From Opitutia bacterium (GTDB lineage Bacteria; Verrucomicrobiota; Verrucomicrobiia; Opitutales; Opitutaceae): a DNA stretch of 54,587 nt. Position numbers and translations under genes: made by a program. Each line of letters begins with the position of its first letter. The stretch's first letter is position 1. The stretch is from contig JACQFT010000005.1 of NCBI GenBank assembly GCA_016199925.1, forward strand, positions 1-54,587. The letters run 5' to 3'. Below, in pieces: positions 9,207 through 17,987 of this stretch. The notes beneath the pieces are model-generated. The model was not told the DNA's origin. It was given only the letters and a program-made list of their open reading frames with translations, and ran no database searches.

Positions 9207-10340
9207 TCAGGCTTTCGCGGCGAACTCTTTCTCCATCGCGAGCAGCCGCTGCTTGCGCCAGATGCCGCCGCCGTAGCCGCAGAGTTCGCCGTCGGCGCGG
9301 ATGACGCGGTGGCACGGGATGACCAGCGCGAGGCAATTGGAGCCGTTGGCGCGGCCGACGGCGCGCGGGGCTTTCGGCACGCCGACCGCCTTGGCCATCT
9401 CCGCGTAGGAGCGCGTGCGGCCATACGGGATGCGGCCGAGCTCGGCCCAGACGCGAAGCTGGAAATCCGAACCCACGGGCGCGAGCGGCAGGTCGAAGTC
9501 GTGCCGCGTGCCGGTGAAATATTCGCCGAGCTGCGTGCGCACGGCGTCGAGCGCGACGTTGGTGCCGGGCACGACGGCGCATTTCAGCCGGCGGCGGAGC
9601 ATCGCGATCTCGCGCTCGAGCGCGCGGCGGTCGGCAAACTCCAGCATGCGCAGCCCCCGGTCGTCCGCGAGCGCGAGCATCGTGCCGAGCGGAGTCTCGA
9701 TGCGTTGCGCAAGGAGCGCGGCGCTGCCTTTGGCTTGCGCGGGCGTCTCGCCGAAGATGCGCGTGAAAGCGTCGCGGAAACCGCTGTCGGACTCGTAGCC
9801 GCGCGTGTGCTGCACATCGGCGACGGCGCGGCCAGCTTTCACGTCGCGCAGCGCGAGGCCCATGCGGCGCGCGCGCTGGTAGGCGTGGAAAGTCATCCCG
9901 TGGTAAGCCTGGAATTGGCGGCGCGCGGTCGAGGGCTCGATGCCCATCGCCTGCAGATCCTTGTCGGTCACGCGGCCGTCTTCGGATTCGTCAACGGCGC
10001 GGCGCAGTTGATCGACGAGCGCGGGCGGGCGCTTCACGTGATCCATCGGCTTGCAAACGCGGCACGGACGATAGCCGCCGTGGAGCGCCTCGTTGATGTT
10101 GGGAAAAAATTCGACGTTCTCCGGTTTCGGTTTCTTCGCACGGCAGGTCGGGCGGCAGAAAATCCCGGTCGTCTTCACGCCGGTGAAGAAAACGCCTTCG
10201 TAGGTCGCGTCGCGGTTGCAGAGGGCGCGATACATCGTGCGACGCGTGGGCAGGGCCGTGAGGTCGGACGGCAACCGGTTCACCAAGGGCGGAACGGGCA
10301 CATCGGTCGCGGTGGATTCGGGAGACATGGCGGAGATCAT
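9207..10340 (-). CDS. ada: Ada: methylphosphotriester sensor / AraC-type regulator / O6-methylguanine-DNA methyltransferase
   Basis: A 377-aa Ada protein with all three parts. The N-terminal zinc domain has Cys62, Cys66, Cys93 and Cys96 (FCRPTC...CRVC), which takes methyl groups from phosphotriesters. An AraC helix-turn-helix segment follows (STARRQFQAYHGMTFHAYQR and GYESDSGFRDAF). The C-terminal methyltransferase has the active site PCHRV with Cys343 and the downstream GGG-x-WRK. It repairs O6-methylguanine and activates alkylation-response genes. It starts ATG at 10340, with MSPES at residue 5 as an alternative. No alkB or alkA is adjacent. It is divergent from cdd. Confidence 0.93.
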   Translation of the reverse strand: MISAMSPESTATDVPVPPLVNRLPSDLTALPTRRTMYRALCNRDATYEGVFFTGVKTTGIFCRPTCRAKKPKPENVEFFPNINEALHGGYRPCRVCKPMDHVKRPPALVDQLRRAVDESEDGRVTDKDLQAMGIEPSTARRQFQAYHGMTFHAYQRARRMGLALRDVKAGRAVADVQHTRGYESDSGFRDAFTRIFGETPAQAKGSAALLAQRIETPLGTMLALADDRGLRMLEFADRRALEREIAMLRRRLKCAVVPGTNVALDAVRTQLGEYFTGTRHDFDLPLAPVGSDFQLRVWAELGRIPYGRTRSYAEMAKAVGVPKAPRAVGRANGSNCLALVIPCHRVIRADGELCGYGGGIWRKQRLLAMEKEFAAKA

Positions 10341-10471
10341 TTAGGCGCGATGATAGCAGAAGGGGCGAGGCGATTTCCGCCGAATTTCGGGCAGGTAATT
10401 TCGCGTTGCGGATTGACGCTCCGGCCGGAGCGCGCTTGGGTTTCTCCGCGGGCCGCAACCAAGGATTAGCC

Positions 10472-11515
10472 ATGAAAACGCCCCGTGCCCGCACCCCCGG
10501 CTGGAAGAAAGCCGTCGCCCAGTTCCCCCGCAGCGCCCGCGCTGACATCGATGCGCTGTGGGACAACTCCGGCCTGCTCCCCGCCGCTACCGTCGGGCGG
10601 CTGATGGGAAACATGAACGCCGACATCGGCGCGCTGATGATGAGCCTGCTGCCCGTCGCGCAACAATACGCAGTCGTGCCCGTCTCGCATTATCAGGTCG
10701 GCGCGGTCGCCGCCGGCATGCCGGTGCCCGGCACGGGTTGGGCCAGCCTCTACCTCGGCGCCAACTTCGAATTCAACAACGTCGCGCTCAGCTTCACGGT
10801 CCACGCCGAGCAATCGGCCACGACCAACGCGTGGTTGAGCGGCGAGGCGGGCATCCAGGCGCTCGCGATCAGCGCGGCGCCGTGCGGCTACTGCCGGCAG
10901 TTTCTCTACGAACTCGTCACGGCCCAGCAGCTCTCGATCTTGCTGCCGGACGATCCGAAAAATCCGCTGTCCTACAGCTCGACCCCGCTGACGACGTTTC
11001 TGCCCGACGCGTTCGGGCCGAGCGATCTCGGCGTGCAAGGCGGCATGATGGACCCGAAACTTTGCACGCATAATCTCACGCTGAGCGGCGGCACGCCGAC
11101 CGACCCGGTGGTCGCCGCCGCGCTCGCGGCCGCGTCAGGCAGCTACGCGCCCTACCAGACCGATGTGTCCTACCAATACAGCGGCGTCGCCGTGCAGTTG
11201 ACCGACGGCTCGATTTATCCCGGCCGCTACGCGGAGAACGCCGCCTACAATCCCAGCATGTCGCCATTGGAGTCGGCGCTGACGTTCATGAACATGACGC
11301 GGCCGCAGAGCGCCACCCGACAGGTCACCCGCTGCGTCCTGGTCGAGGTGCCGACGCTCGCGAGCCAACTGAGCGCGACCCAAGCCGTGCTCACCGCCTA
11401 CGCGCCGGGCGTGACGCTCGAGTATTGCGCGGCGAGCATCGTCACGGGCGGCACCGCCAAGGCCGCGCGCAAGAAAGGCCCGGCGCCTGCCGGCCGAACG
11501 CGCCGACGCGATTGA
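10472..11515 (+). CDS. cdd: cytidine deaminase (two-domain, dimeric type)
   Basis: A 347-aa enzyme converting cytidine/deoxycytidine to uridine forms. The catalytic zinc domain has HAEQSA at residues 111-116 (His111 ligand, Glu113 catalytic) and PCGYCRQ with Cys138 and Cys141. The second, degenerate domain shows GRYAENAAYNPSMSP, as in E. coli-type Cdd. It is longer than the 294 aa of E. coli, partly through a basic Ala/Lys/Arg tail (AKAARKKGPAPAGRTRRRD). The start was put at ATG 10472; the open frame upstream (to 10406) is not conserved. It forms a salvage theme with deoA in the same window but is not in an operon with it. Confidence 0.92.
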   Translation: MKTPRARTPGWKKAVAQFPRSARADIDALWDNSGLLPAATVGRLMGNMNADIGALMMSLLPVAQQYAVVPVSHYQVGAVAAGMPVPGTGWASLYLGANFEFNNVALSFTVHAEQSATTNAWLSGEAGIQALAISAAPCGYCRQFLYELVTAQQLSILLPDDPKNPLSYSSTPLTTFLPDAFGPSDLGVQGGMMDPKLCTHNLTLSGGTPTDPVVAAALAAASGSYAPYQTDVSYQYSGVAVQLTDGSIYPGRYAENAAYNPSMSPLESALTFMNMTRPQSATRQVTRCVLVEVPTLASQLSATQAVLTAYAPGVTLEYCAASIVTGGTAKAARKKGPAPAGRTRRRD

Positions 11516-11536
11516 AGTCCACCCAATAGCCTGACT

Positions 11537-11611
11537 GGTAGGGCGAACCCTCCGGGTGAGCCGATTTGATTCGGTGGCGAAGCACGGCTCACCGAGACGG
11601 TTCGCCCTACC
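11537..11611. repeat. family A palindromic repeat, intergenic copy
   Basis: A 75-base near-perfect palindrome: ggtagggcgaaccctccggg ... gagacggttcgccctacc, with an inner gtgagccg/cggctcac stem. It sits between the convergent cdd and the 11646 gene. It is the free-standing version of the element found in frame inside hrpA and may also act as a bidirectional terminator. Confidence 0.8.
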
Positions 11612-11645
11612 CCTTGCCACGTAGCGTGAGCCTCAGGCACGAGCC

Positions 11646-12416
11646 TCAATCGGCGTCCAGATATTTGCTGATTTCGGGCAGCTCGCGCTCGCGGCGCCCG
11701 GCGGTGTTGCGCACGAAATACGAATCGAGCGGCGGATCCATGTCGCCCTCGTCTTCGTCGTCTTCGTCGCCGTCGGTCTCGATCTCGACGTCGAGCAGAC
11801 TCTCGCCGTAGTCGAAATACTGCGAGATGCGCCGCGGCGTCGGATCGAGCGCGAGCGCGGGATTCGGGATGGCGCCCTTCTTGACGTGAATGAAGTGGCA
11901 GGGGAACGACTCTTCTTTGAAGTGTTTGACGAAGTCGCTCATCCACTTGTTCGCGACGCCGGTGCGCTTCGTGAGGAACACGACGTCCGAAAAATGGATA
12001 CACGCCTCGAACCACGGTGCCAGCACCGGTTGCCTCTCGGCGAGTTGGCAGTCGACGACGCAAAAAATGCGCGCGAGTTCGGCGCCGTGCCGTTCGAGCC
12101 AAGGCTTCAGCGCCTCGAGCTGCGTGATCGGGTCGGCGCGGGCGTCGCTGAGAAAAAACACCGTGGCGCCGGCCGGCAATTCCGTCGCCGGCAGATCGGG
12201 CGACGCCCAGGTCCAGCGGCGCACCTCAGCGTTGGCCAGCGCGGCGAGTCTGGCATCGACGGGGTTGGCCGCATCGGTGTCGGGAACGAGCACGAGCGCG
12301 CGCTCGCCGTCGGCCAGACCGTTTTCCACGAGGTCGCGGACGATCTCCCGCCGCCCCGAGCCGGGAGTGGCGAGGATGAAGTAGACGAGTCGCTTGGGCT
12401 GTGGGTCGGCGGCCAT
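11646..12416 (-). CDS. hypothetical protein with degenerate P-loop (G3E/CobW-like outline)
   Basis: A 256-aa protein. Near the N-terminus YFILATPGSGRREIVRDLV resembles a Walker A loop but has ArgArg where Lys-Ser/Thr is expected. FCVVDCQLAER and DVVFLTKRTGV follow, in the places of a Walker B and an NKxD-like segment, which recalls CobW/G3E GTPases. The C-terminal part has an acidic run (DGDEDDEDEGDMD) and the tail ELPEISKYLDAD. Its ATG at 12416 lies only 3 bases after the aroC stop, so it is the second gene of an aroC operon. The function is unknown and nucleotide binding is doubtful. Confidence 0.7.
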   Translation of the reverse strand: MAADPQPKRLVYFILATPGSGRREIVRDLVENGLADGERALVLVPDTDAANPVDARLAALANAEVRRWTWASPDLPATELPAGATVFFLSDARADPITQLEALKPWLERHGAELARIFCVVDCQLAERQPVLAPWFEACIHFSDVVFLTKRTGVANKWMSDFVKHFKEESFPCHFIHVKKGAIPNPALALDPTPRRISQYFDYGESLLDVEIETDGDEDDEDEGDMDPPLDSYFVRNTAGRRERELPEISKYLDAD

Positions 12417-12419
12417 CGG

Positions 12420-13511
12420 TCAGAACTTGAACGTCTGGGTCTGCGCGCTGTGGCGCAGCCAGTGGTCGACGAGCACGAGCGCCGCCATGGCCTCGACGAT
12501 GACGACGGCGCGGGGCAGCACGCACGGGTCGTGGCGGCCGCGCGCGGCGAGCTCGGTGTCGGCGCCGTGGACGTCGACGGTTTTCTGCGGCTGGAGAATC
12601 GTCGCGGTGGGCTTGAACGCGACGCGGAAGACGATTTCCTCGCCGTTGCTGATGCCGCCCTGCACGCCGCCGGAATAGTTGGTCGTCGTGCGGATGACGC
12701 CGTCGCGGTTCTCGAAAGTGTCGTTGTGCTGCGAGCCCATGAGCCGCGAGCCGGCGAAACCGCTGCCGATTTCAAAACCTTTGGTCGCGGGCAATGAAAG
12801 CATGGCGCGGGCGAGATCGGCTTCGAGCCGGTCGAAGACGGGTTCGCCGAGACCGGGCGGCACGCCGCGCACGCGGCACTCGATGACGCCGCCGACGGAA
12901 TCGCCGGAAGAACGCGCCTGCTTGATGCGGGCGATCATGCGGTCGGCCGACTCCGGATGCGGGCAGCGCACGGCGTTGGCGTCGACCTCGGCCAGACTGG
13001 GAAAATGCGGGAGCGCCGGCGCGGCAATGTCGTGCACCTGCGTGACGAACGCGCGCACCTCGACCTTGCCGGCGAGGTGGAGAAGTTTCCTGGCGACCGC
13101 GCCGGCGGCGACGCGACCGATGGTCTCGCGCGCGGAGGAGCGCCCGCCGCCGCGATGGTCGCGATGGCCGAACTTGGCCTGATAAGTGTAGTCGGCGTGC
13201 GAGGGGCGGAATTTCCCGGCCATCTCCGTGTAGGCTTCGGGGCGCGCGTCGGTGTTGGAGACGAGCATCGCGAGCGGTGCGCCGGTGGTGCGGCCTTCGA
13301 AAATGCCGGCGAGAAACTGGACCGTGTCGGGTTCCTTGCGCGGCGTGGTGATGTCGCTCTGGCCGGGGCGGCGGCGGTCGAGTTCGGTCTGGATTTCGGC
13401 TTCGGTCAGCGGCAAGCGCGGCGGGCAACCGTCGATGACCACGCCCACGGACGGCCCGTGGCTTTCGCCCCAGGTCGTGATCGTGAAAAGTTTGCCGAAG
13501 GAGTTGGGCAC
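12420..13511 (-). CDS. aroC: chorismate synthase
   Basis: A 363-aa enzyme catalysing EPSP to chorismate, the last step of the shikimate pathway, with reduced FMN. Signatures: [14 protein letters not shown] at residues 5-18, [16 protein letters not shown] around 115-130, and [16 protein letters not shown] with the flavin-site segment [16 protein letters not shown]. The length and ends are normal for the family. The stop is followed after 3 bases by the start of the 11646 gene. It is divergent from an FMN reductase gene at 13572 with a 60-base gap, a suggestive but unproven link to its need for reduced flavin. Confidence 0.97.
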   Translation of the reverse strand: MPNSFGKLFTITTWGESHGPSVGVVIDGCPPRLPLTEAEIQTELDRRRPGQSDITTPRKEPDTVQFLAGIFEGRTTGAPLAMLVSNTDARPEAYTEMAGKFRPSHADYTYQAKFGHRDHRGGGRSSARETIGRVAAGAVARKLLHLAGKVEVRAFVTQVHDIAAPALPHFPSLAEVDANAVRCPHPESADRMIARIKQARSSGDSVGGVIECRVRGVPPGLGEPVFDRLEADLARAMLSLPATKGFEIGSGFAGSRLMGSQHNDTFENRDGVIRTTTNYSGGVQGGISNGEEIVFRVAFKPTATILQPQKTVDVHGADTELAARGRHDPCVLPRAVVIVEAMAALVLVDHWLRHSAQTQTFKF

Positions 13512-13571
13512 GAGGGCACAGATAGGCGAACACCGCTTGCAAGCAAGCCCCTAGCAAGGCACGGTGCCGGC

Positions 13572-14180
13572 ATGAAATTTTTCATTCTCAGCGGCAGTCA
13601 TCGCGCCGAGGCGCAATCGCTCAAGGTTGCGAATTATCTGAAGGCGGTGCTGCTTGCCGAGCACAGCGACGCCAGGGTTTTTCTCTACAGTCTGAGCGGA
13701 AATCCCCTGCCTTTGTGGGACGAAACCAGCGGCGGTGCGCCCGATGCGTTGTGGGACCCGATCTCCGCGGAGCTGAAGGCGGCCGACGCGCTGATCGTCG
13801 TGTCGCCTGAATGGAGCGGAATGGCGACGCCGGGCGTGAAGAATTTTCTGCTGAACTGCACGACGGACGAGGTCGGTCACAAGCCCGCGCTCATCGTCGC
13901 CGTGTCGGCCGGGCGCGGAGGCAGTTACCCTGTCGCGGAGCTGCGCATGAGCGGCTACAAGAACAACCGCCTGTGTTGGCTGCCCGAGCACTTGATCGTG
14001 CAGCACGCCGAAGGCAGCATGACTTTGCCGGACAGCAGCGCGGATTTGAGCAAAGAGGACACCACGATTCGCGCGCGGGCGCGCTACTGCCTGCGGTTGT
14101 TGGCGGAGTATGCGAAGGGCCTGGCCGCCGTGCGGATGAGCGGCGTGGCGGACCACAAGACGTATCGCAACGGAATGTGA
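13572..14180 (+). CDS. NADPH-dependent FMN reductase family protein
   Basis: A 202-aa flavodoxin-fold protein. The N-terminal FFILSGSHRAEAQSLKVA is the phosphate-binding GSxR loop. IVVSPEWSGMATPGVKNFL corresponds to the PEY/W-N-x-S-x-P-x-KN flavin loop, and VAVSAGRGGSYPVAELR follows. Such proteins reduce FMN or quinones with NAD(P)H. The start is ATG 13572; a far longer frame upstream is only the antisense of aroC. Divergently placed next to aroC, an FMNH2-dependent enzyme. Confidence 0.85.
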   Translation: MKFFILSGSHRAEAQSLKVANYLKAVLLAEHSDARVFLYSLSGNPLPLWDETSGGAPDALWDPISAELKAADALIVVSPEWSGMATPGVKNFLLNCTTDEVGHKPALIVAVSAGRGGSYPVAELRMSGYKNNRLCWLPEHLIVQHAEGSMTLPDSSADLSKEDTTIRARARYCLRLLAEYAKGLAAVRMSGVADHKTYRNGM

Positions 14181-14275
14181 GGCGGCGTGGTGAACGCGGG
14201 CGGCACGCCGAGCGCGCTGCCGGCCGATGGCGCTAACCCAAGCGGTCCTCCTGCGCCGAGGCTACGGGGGACAAG

Positions 14276-14298
14276 TTTCTTTCCGCTTCGGAAAGAAA
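14276..14298. terminator. hairpin between FMN reductase and tRNA-Arg
   Basis: A perfect 10-bp stem (tttctttccg / cggaaagaaa) with a ctt loop lies between convergent genes. It has only a short T run, so it may be a weak bidirectional terminator or a processing hairpin. Confidence 0.45.
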
Positions 14299-14300
14299 TT

Positions 14301-14376
14301 TGGTGCCCCCGCCCGGAATTGAACCGGGATCTACCGTTTAGGAAACGGCTGCTCGATCCATTTGAGCTACGGGGAC
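14301..14376 (-). tRNA. tRNA-Arg (anticodon CCT)
   Basis: The acceptor stem GTCCCCG pairs with CGGGGGC, followed by A and an encoded CCA (14303-14301). The D arm is GCTCAAATGGATCGAGC, and the anticodon stem GCCGT/ACGGT surrounds TTCCTAA, giving anticodon CCT. The T arm is CCCGGTTCAATTCCGGG. At 76 bases it is a normal class I tRNA. Confidence 0.95.
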
Positions 14377-14430
14377 TAGCCCGCTGCCGATGCTGCTTCG
14401 CGGCACGGAAACGCAAACCAAAAATGCCCA

Positions 14431-14459
14431 TTGACAGCTCCCGCACCGGCCGCAACATC
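14431..14459 (+). promoter_or_regulatory. possible promoter of rpsR
   Basis: A consensus -35 TTGACA at 14431-14436 is followed, after 17 bases, by a poor -10 (aacatc, 14454-14459) shortly before the rpsR start. Only the -35 is convincing. Confidence 0.25.
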
Positions 14460-14476
14460 TCACCTCTTTTCCAAAC

Positions 14477-14683
14477 ATGAGCAGCACCACCGAAACGAAG
14501 TCCAGCACCGCCCAGACCCTGAAGCCGGAGGAAATCCCTTTCACGAGCCCGCACCTGATGAGCCGTTTCATCACGGATACCGGCAAGCTGCTCCCGCGCA
14601 AATACACCGGCTTCTCCGCCAAACAGCAGCGGGAAGTGACCCGCAAGATCAAGCGCGCGCGCAACATGCTCGCGATGCAATAA
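14477..14683 (+). CDS. rpsR: 30S ribosomal protein S18 (bS18)
   Basis: A 68-aa protein with the S18 signature PHLMSRFITDTGKLLPRKYTGFS followed by the basic C-terminal helix KQQREVTRKIKRARNML, which binds 16S rRNA in the 30S platform. It has an ordinary length, with a short Thr/Ser-rich N-terminal tail. It stands apart from rpsF/rplI, its usual partners, and is directly followed by a strong terminator, so it appears monocistronic here. Confidence 0.96.
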   Translation: MSSTTETKSSTAQTLKPEEIPFTSPHLMSRFITDTGKLLPRKYTGFSAKQQREVTRKIKRARNMLAMQ

Positions 14684-14707
14684 GCGGCTCGCCACCCAGC
14701 CAATTTC

Positions 14708-14734
14708 AGCCGGAGCATACGCTCCGGCTTTTTT
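14708..14734 (+). terminator. rho-independent terminator after rpsR
   Basis: A 9-bp perfect stem agccggagc/gctccggct with an atac loop is followed by tttttta. It lies 25 bases after the rpsR stop and ends just before the next start codon. Confidence 0.9.
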
Positions 14735-14739
14735 ATTTC

Positions 14740-15750
14740 GTGAGCAAAATCACCACCAGCATCTACCGGCCGACCCCGGCCAATTTGCGCCGGCTCGCGG
14801 CGGCATTGCGGCGCGGCGAACTCGTCGCGGTCCCGACCGAAACCGTTTACGGGCTCGCGGCCAACGCGCTGGATGCGCGCGCATGCCGGAGGATTTTTGC
14901 CGCGAAACGCCGGCCGACGCACGATCCGCTGATTGTCCACGTGCTCGACCTCAGACAGGCGGCGGCGCTGGCCGAGATCAGCCCGGCGGCGGAGAAATTG
15001 GCTCGCCGGTTCTGGCCGGGGCCGCTGACGCTGGTGCTGCCACGCAGGAGCACCGTGCCGGACATCGTGACGGCGGGCCGCGACAGCGTGGCGATCCGCT
15101 CGCCGGTGCATCTGCTGGCGCGGCGACTGCTCCGGCTGACCGGCCTGCCGCTCGCGGCGCCCAGTGCGAATCCGTTCGGCTATGTCAGCCCGACGACAGC
15201 GGCGCACGTGCGCGACGGATTGGTCGGACGCATCCGCCACATTCTCGACGGCGGCCCGTGCCGCGTCGGCGTGGAGTCGACGATCGTGGATATGCGCGAT
15301 CCGGCACGACCGAAGATCTTGCGGCCGGGGGCGATTTCCCGGGAGGCAATCTCGCGCTGCTTGCATCGCGCCGTGCGACTGCAGGAAACCGGCCGACCGG
15401 CCGGCAACGCCAGGGGCGAACTAGCGCCAGGGATGCTTGAGCAGCACTACAGCCCGAGAACGCCTCTGGTCGTGGTCGGAAAATTGACTGCGAGCGTCAT
15501 ACATGCCGCGCCGGAAAATTCCGGCTTCATCTATTTCGAAAAACCATCCGACATCCGTTTGACCGGACAGGAATTTTGGCTCTCGCGCGGAGGGGATGCG
15601 CGCGAAGCGGCCCGGAATCTCTATGCGGTGCTGCGGCGTGCCGATCAGGGCCGGTTCGCCCGCCTCTGGGTCGAAGCGCCGCCGGGGGCGCTGGGCCCCC
15701 TGGCCGGCGCGATCAACGACCGCCTCCGGCGCGCGTCGGCCGGACGCTGA
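14740..15750 (+). CDS. sua5: L-threonylcarbamoyladenylate synthase (Sua5, long form)
   Basis: A 336-aa enzyme making threonylcarbamoyl-AMP from threonine, bicarbonate and ATP for the t6A modification at position 37 of ANN-decoding tRNAs. The YrdC domain is visible: LRRGELVAVPTETVYGLAANA, FAAKRRPTHDPLIVHV, FWPGPLTLVLP and LPLAAPSANPFGYVSPT. A linker PGMLEQHYSPRTPLVVV leads to the C-terminal Sua5 domain. The start is taken as GTG at 14740 (GTG AGC AAA), directly after the rpsR terminator, since the upstream open frame passes through that hairpin. Any ribosome-binding site would overlap the terminator's T tract, which is odd. Confidence 0.9.
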   Translation: MSKITTSIYRPTPANLRRLAAALRRGELVAVPTETVYGLAANALDARACRRIFAAKRRPTHDPLIVHVLDLRQAAALAEISPAAEKLARRFWPGPLTLVLPRRSTVPDIVTAGRDSVAIRSPVHLLARRLLRLTGLPLAAPSANPFGYVSPTTAAHVRDGLVGRIRHILDGGPCRVGVESTIVDMRDPARPKILRPGAISREAISRCLHRAVRLQETGRPAGNARGELAPGMLEQHYSPRTPLVVVGKLTASVIHAAPENSGFIYFEKPSDIRLTGQEFWLSRGGDAREAARNLYAVLRRADQGRFARLWVEAPPGALGPLAGAINDRLRRASAGR

Positions 15751-15783
15751 ACTCGGCCCGGCCCCCGGGAGCGCGACCTTGGG

Positions 15784-17985
15784 TCACTCCTTGTCCTGCT
15801 TGGACATCACGACGTAGTAGTCCTTGTAGGCGCGGTCGTAATATTGGGCGTAGTAGTAGCCGGACACGGCGAGGTTCAGGCCGTTGAGCACGGCACCGAA
15901 GCACGGCACGTTGGCCTCGAGAATCTTGCGGGCGCTGAACTGTGCGGCCTTGCGGCGGACACGGTTGAAATAGATCGTGAAGAGCGAACCGTCGCACAGC
16001 GGCAGGATGATGAGCGCGTCGCTGACCGCGGCGAGCGGCGGCGTGTCGATGAAGACCCGGTCGTAGCGCTTGCGCAGGTCCGACAGCATGATCTCGAAAT
16101 TCTTGCTGTTGAGAACCTGGGTCGGATTCTTCGCGCGGCCGCCCGACGGCAGGATGTCGAAATTCGGATGGACGCTCTTGATGATCACGTCGTCCAGCCC
16201 GGACCAGCCGGAACACACGTCGATCACGCCCTTGATATTTTCGAGCCGGAATGATTTGTGGATGTTCGGCTTTCGCAGATCGCAATCGACGACGACCACG
16301 CGTTCGCCGTGCGAGGCATAGGTGAGGGCGAGGTTGGTGGTGGTGAACGATTTTCCCTCGCCGGGAATCGTGCTGGTCACCATGACGCACTGGGCGTTCT
16401 TGCTTTCGTCCTTGAGGCGCAGACTGGAGTGCAGGGTGAGGAAGGCCTCGGCCACCTGTTTGTCCTGATTGTTGATGACGATCTGCGCCTTGTCCTGCTG
16501 CTCCATCCGGCGAATCTCGGGGATGATGCCGATGAGCGGCAGGCCGACGACCGACTCGATGTCGAACGAGCTCTTCACGCGGTCGTCGATGAACGCGACG
16601 AAGAAGGCGAAGGCCGTGCCCAGAGCGAGCCCGCCGAGCAGGCCGAGGGCGAGATTCAGGGGCACGTTGGGCGAAACCGGCTTCGAGCCGGGCGCGGCGC
16701 GGTCGACGATGCGGGCGTTCTGTGTCTCGATCGTGCTGGTCATGGAGGTCTCGCGCATGCGCGCCATGATGTTGTTGAGCAGGTTTTCGTTGATGCGGAG
16801 ATCGCGCTCGAGATTGGTGTATTCGACGGCGAAGCGGTCGAGTTCGAGCGACTCGGTCTCCTGGGCCGCGAGGGAGAGGCGCGCCTCGTCGGCGTTGCGC
16901 TTGGCCGTCTGGTAGTCGGCCTCGATCATCGCGGACGCGGAGTCGATGGCGCGGTTGAGTTCCTGTTCGGTCTGCGTCAGGGAGTTGACGGCCTCGATCA
17001 TCTTGGGGTGGCGGTCGCGATAGTGTTCGCGGAGCTGGGCGAAGACGATTTTCTGCGAGGCCACTTGTTGCACGAGCTGGCTGATCAAGGGCTGGCTGGC
17101 GATAAACGGCAGGTCCAGCAATTGGGCCGGAGTGCTGCGCCGTTCCTGAACCTGCTTCCAGCGGATCTCCGCGTCTTTCAGGCGGGCGTTGCTCTGCGTG
17201 AGGTAGTTGCTGAGCGTCTTGAGTTTCTCAGTGACGATATCCTTGCGCTGGTCGAGGGAGACCAAGTTGTTTTTCTCGCGGTAGTTTTGGAGCATGATCG
17301 CCTGCTCCTCGACCTTCTTCTTCTGCTGTTCGGCGCGGACCTTGAGGTCATCGACAGCTTTCATCGACTCCTCGATGCGCATGCGCGAGTTGTGCGCGAT
17401 GTATTCGTCGAGGAAAAGATTGGCGATCTTGGCCGCAACGAACCGGTCCGGATGCTGGTATTGGACCTGAATGATCAAACTCAGGCGGATGGGGACGATC
17501 TTGCGGTTGCGGAAAATAATTTCGGCCGCGCTCGGAGGCTCAGTGTCGCCCTCTTTCCGATACGGGGCGATAAACTGCCGGAGGTCTTCGCCGGTGAGCC
17601 GCTCGGCCACGCGCTGGACGATCGAGGTGCTCTCCATCACTTTGACCTGGGTGTTCAGGTCCTCCGCCGAGCGGATTTCGTTGTCCATCACGCCCTGCAC
17701 CTGCATCACAATCGGGTCGCGTCGAAAAATCTGCACACTGGCGACCGACTGATAGACGGGAGTCTGACCCAGCGTGTAAACCAGGGCGGCGGAAAAAACC
17801 AAAAGAAACACGACCACGATATACCAGACGCGCTCGCGGAGAATCAGCAGGTAGTCCTGAAAGCTGCGTTGGACGGCGGTCTCGCCATAGCCCACCGAGC
17901 TGTAACCGCTGTAATTTGTCCCGTAGTAAGAGTAGGGATAGCCGCCGGGACTGGTGCTTTTTTCGGACTTCGGATTTTGATCCAT
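15784..17985 (-). CDS. exopolysaccharide chain-length regulator / tyrosine autokinase (Wzc-type BY-kinase)
   Basis: A 733-aa inner-membrane protein. A Tyr-rich cytoplasmic N-terminus (YPYSYYGTNYSGYSSVGY) precedes TM1 (WYIVVVFLLVFSAALVYTL, about 54-72). A periplasmic Wzz domain with long coiled-coil helices follows, then TM2 (LALGLLGGLALGTAFAFFVAF) preceded by the Pro-rich PGSKPVSPNVPL. The cytoplasmic kinase has Walker A STIPGEGKSFTT, Walker A' VVVVDCDLRKPNIH and Walker B RVFIDTPPL. The C-terminal cluster YYYAQYYDRAYKDYY is the usual site of autophosphorylation. It controls polymer length and export with the Wza-like protein upstream (2-base gap). The start is ATG 17985. Confidence 0.93.
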   Translation of the reverse strand: MDQNPKSEKSTSPGGYPYSYYGTNYSGYSSVGYGETAVQRSFQDYLLILRERVWYIVVVFLLVFSAALVYTLGQTPVYQSVASVQIFRRDPIVMQVQGVMDNEIRSAEDLNTQVKVMESTSIVQRVAERLTGEDLRQFIAPYRKEGDTEPPSAAEIIFRNRKIVPIRLSLIIQVQYQHPDRFVAAKIANLFLDEYIAHNSRMRIEESMKAVDDLKVRAEQQKKKVEEQAIMLQNYREKNNLVSLDQRKDIVTEKLKTLSNYLTQSNARLKDAEIRWKQVQERRSTPAQLLDLPFIASQPLISQLVQQVASQKIVFAQLREHYRDRHPKMIEAVNSLTQTEQELNRAIDSASAMIEADYQTAKRNADEARLSLAAQETESLELDRFAVEYTNLERDLRINENLLNNIMARMRETSMTSTIETQNARIVDRAAPGSKPVSPNVPLNLALGLLGGLALGTAFAFFVAFIDDRVKSSFDIESVVGLPLIGIIPEIRRMEQQDKAQIVINNQDKQVAEAFLTLHSSLRLKDESKNAQCVMVTSTIPGEGKSFTTTNLALTYASHGERVVVVDCDLRKPNIHKSFRLENIKGVIDVCSGWSGLDDVIIKSVHPNFDILPSGGRAKNPTQVLNSKNFEIMLSDLRKRYDRVFIDTPPLAAVSDALIILPLCDGSLFTIYFNRVRRKAAQFSARKILEANVPCFGAVLNGLNLAVSGYYYAQYYDRAYKDYYVVMSKQDKE

Positions 17986-17987
17986 GT

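Noticed and set aside
11537-11611. The family A palindrome as a plain terminator only
   Set aside because: It may terminate transcription, but the same sequence occurs in frame in hrpA, so a mobile or dispersed repeat is the primary reading.
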